From Pseudorhodobacter antarcticus (GTDB taxonomy: Bacteria; Pseudomonadota; Alphaproteobacteria; Rhodobacterales; Rhodobacteraceae): 7,407 nt of DNA. The DNA lies in assembly GCA_945897655.1 (NCBI GenBank), contig CAMDHB010000170.1, forward strand, positions 1-7,407, written 5' to 3'. A program made the translations under genes and the position numbers. Below the pieces are notes generated by a model. The model made no database searches. It had not been told where the DNA came from and worked only from the letters and a program-made list of their open reading frames with translations. Below, one piece after another: positions 6,431 to 7,407 of this stretch (position 1 is its first letter; each line of letters starts with the position of its first letter).

Positions 6431-7407
6431 ATGCGTTTTCTCAACTTCCTGCGACCAAAGACCGGTAACATGCCCCCCCTTTTGGAGCGGTGCCTGTCCG
6501 TCGATCTGGAGGTCAATCCCAAGACGGCCGAGATCTTTGATCTGGCGGCCGTGCGCCATGGTAAAGGCCCGGCGGTTGTGCCGGCAAAAGGAAGGCTTCC
6601 GCAATCGCTCGATCGGCTGGAAGCGGCGCTGGAGACGACAAGTCACATCATTGGCCACAACATCCTGCGGCATGACATCGAACACTTGCTGACAGTGCGG
6701 CCCAGGCTCCGTGAAAAGATGGCGGCGCCCATCGATACGCTTTGGCTGAACCCGCTGGCTTTTCCGCGCAACCCCTACCATCACCTTGTCAAACATTACC
6801 ACGATGGACGCCTGCAGGCGGGGCATGTCAATGATCCGGAAATGGACGCCCGTCTGGTCTTTCAGGTGCTGGAAAACCAGATCGCGGCACTGGCGGAAAA
6901 GCCCGATGACATGCTTGTCGCCTGGCACCACTTGGCCACCCGCACAGACCGCTCTGACGGGTTCGACGCTGTATTTCGTCATATACGCAAGACGACCGCG
7001 CCTGACCGGGCAGCAGCGCATTCGGCGATCCGCCGACTTTTGGAAGGCAATGCCTGCGGCATGCAGGTCGGACCTGTGCTGGACGCGCTTTCTGATGCGC
7101 AAATGGCATGGCCCATGGCCTATGCCCTGGCTTGGATTTCGGTATCCGGCGGGGAATCCGTCATGCCGCCTTGGGTCCGGGTGTCGTTTCCGCAGGCAGC
7201 GCTGATCGTCAGGCAGTTGCGCGACACCAACTGCGGCAGGTCGTCCTGTGCCTGGTGCAGCACGATGAACGACCCCGTTGGCGCCTTGAAGAAATGGTTC
7301 GGGTTTCCGGCCTTCAGGCCAGAGCCCAAGGATCCCGAGGGCCGCCCCCTGCAAGAAGTCATCGTCGAACAGGCGATGGCGCATGCCCATGTCCTTGGCA
7401 TCCTGCC
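6431..7407 (+). CDS. DEDD exonuclease-RecQ-like helicase fusion, 3' partial
   Basis: The frame is open from 6422 to the right edge with no stop, giving 325 codons here and more beyond. Residues below are numbered from the ATG at 6431; the ATG at 6470 is an alternative start, and neither has a strong ribosome site. An N-terminal DnaQ-like 3'-5' exonuclease fold is indicated by SVDLEVNP (D25, E27), then GHNILRHD (residues 75-82, D82), and finally NDPEMDARL (N134-D139). The conserved stretch FPRNPYHHLVKHY lies between motifs II and III. A middle region has CGRSSCAWC (C268, C273, C276), perhaps a metal site. Then FGFPAFRP (290-297) and QEVIVEQ (308-314) resemble RecQ motif 0, split by a short insertion. 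The last residues, HVLGIL, are where RecQ proteins go into Walker A. A full protein would unwind and degrade DNA. The exonuclease call is moderately strong; the helicase half is inferred because it lies outside the window. Confidence 0.72.
   Translation, partial: MRFLNFLRPKTGNMPPLLERCLSVDLEVNPKTAEIFDLAAVRHGKGPAVVPAKGRLPQSLDRLEAALETTSHIIGHNILRHDIEHLLTVRPRLREKMAAPIDTLWLNPLAFPRNPYHHLVKHYHDGRLQAGHVNDPEMDARLVFQVLENQIAALAEKPDDMLVAWHHLATRTDRSDGFDAVFRHIRKTTAPDRAAAHSAIRRLLEGNACGMQVGPVLDALSDAQMAWPMAYALAWISVSGGESVMPPWVRVSFPQAALIVRQLRDTNCGRSSCAWCSTMNDPVGALKKWFGFPAFRPEPKDPEGRPLQEVIVEQAMAHAHVLGIL

Noticed and set aside
6239..7390. Minus-strand open frame (383 codons) on the right side
   Set aside because: The + strand frame over the same region carries exonuclease and RecQ-like motifs in the right order, while the minus product shows no recognisable family pattern.

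Overview
The window looks like a chromosomal segment of a high-GC alphaproteobacterium, most likely of the Rhodobacteraceae. This rests on codon choice (very C-rich wobble positions) and on the style of the sugar-transport genes. It is an inference from protein character, not a database match. All supported genes lie on the + strand.

Left part (1-4005): the distal half of a carbohydrate catabolic operon. Two CUT2-class (RbsC-like) ABC transporter permeases, the first cut by the window edge, overlap by ATGA. They are followed after 12 bases by a Gfo/Idh/MocA-family protein and, through another ATGA overlap, by a second Gfo/Idh/MocA oxidoreductase. The permeases would import a sugar or polyol and the oxidoreductases would act on it or on a derivative. 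The substrate cannot be read from the sequence. The solute-binding protein and ATPase genes presumably lie upstream.

Junction (about 4002-4955): a third Gfo/Idh/MocA gene follows directly but is a wreck. It has no standard start at the family-expected position, apparent internal deletions and two changes of frame, and lacks about 70 residues of its C-terminal domain. It runs into a 42-codon open fragment of unknown origin (4674-4799) and then a short non-coding stretch. The strong C-over-G bias of the sugar genes fades here, so this looks like the seam between an old metabolic operon and accessory DNA.

Right part (4956-7407): a type II toxin-antitoxin pair of the Xre/MbcA-RES class. The antitoxin comes first, the genes overlap by 7 bases, and a TTGACA promoter with repeated GACATATG boxes lies upstream. 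After a 357-base gap with several hairpins comes a long gene that leaves the right edge. Its N-terminus resembles a DEDD 3'-5' exonuclease. It then has a C-x4-C-x2-C cluster and a RecQ-like motif 0, and the window stops just where the helicase Walker A motif would be expected. A TA module beside an exonuclease-helicase fusion suggests a defence or genome-maintenance island. The exonuclease-helicase gene is the best candidate for something unusual here.
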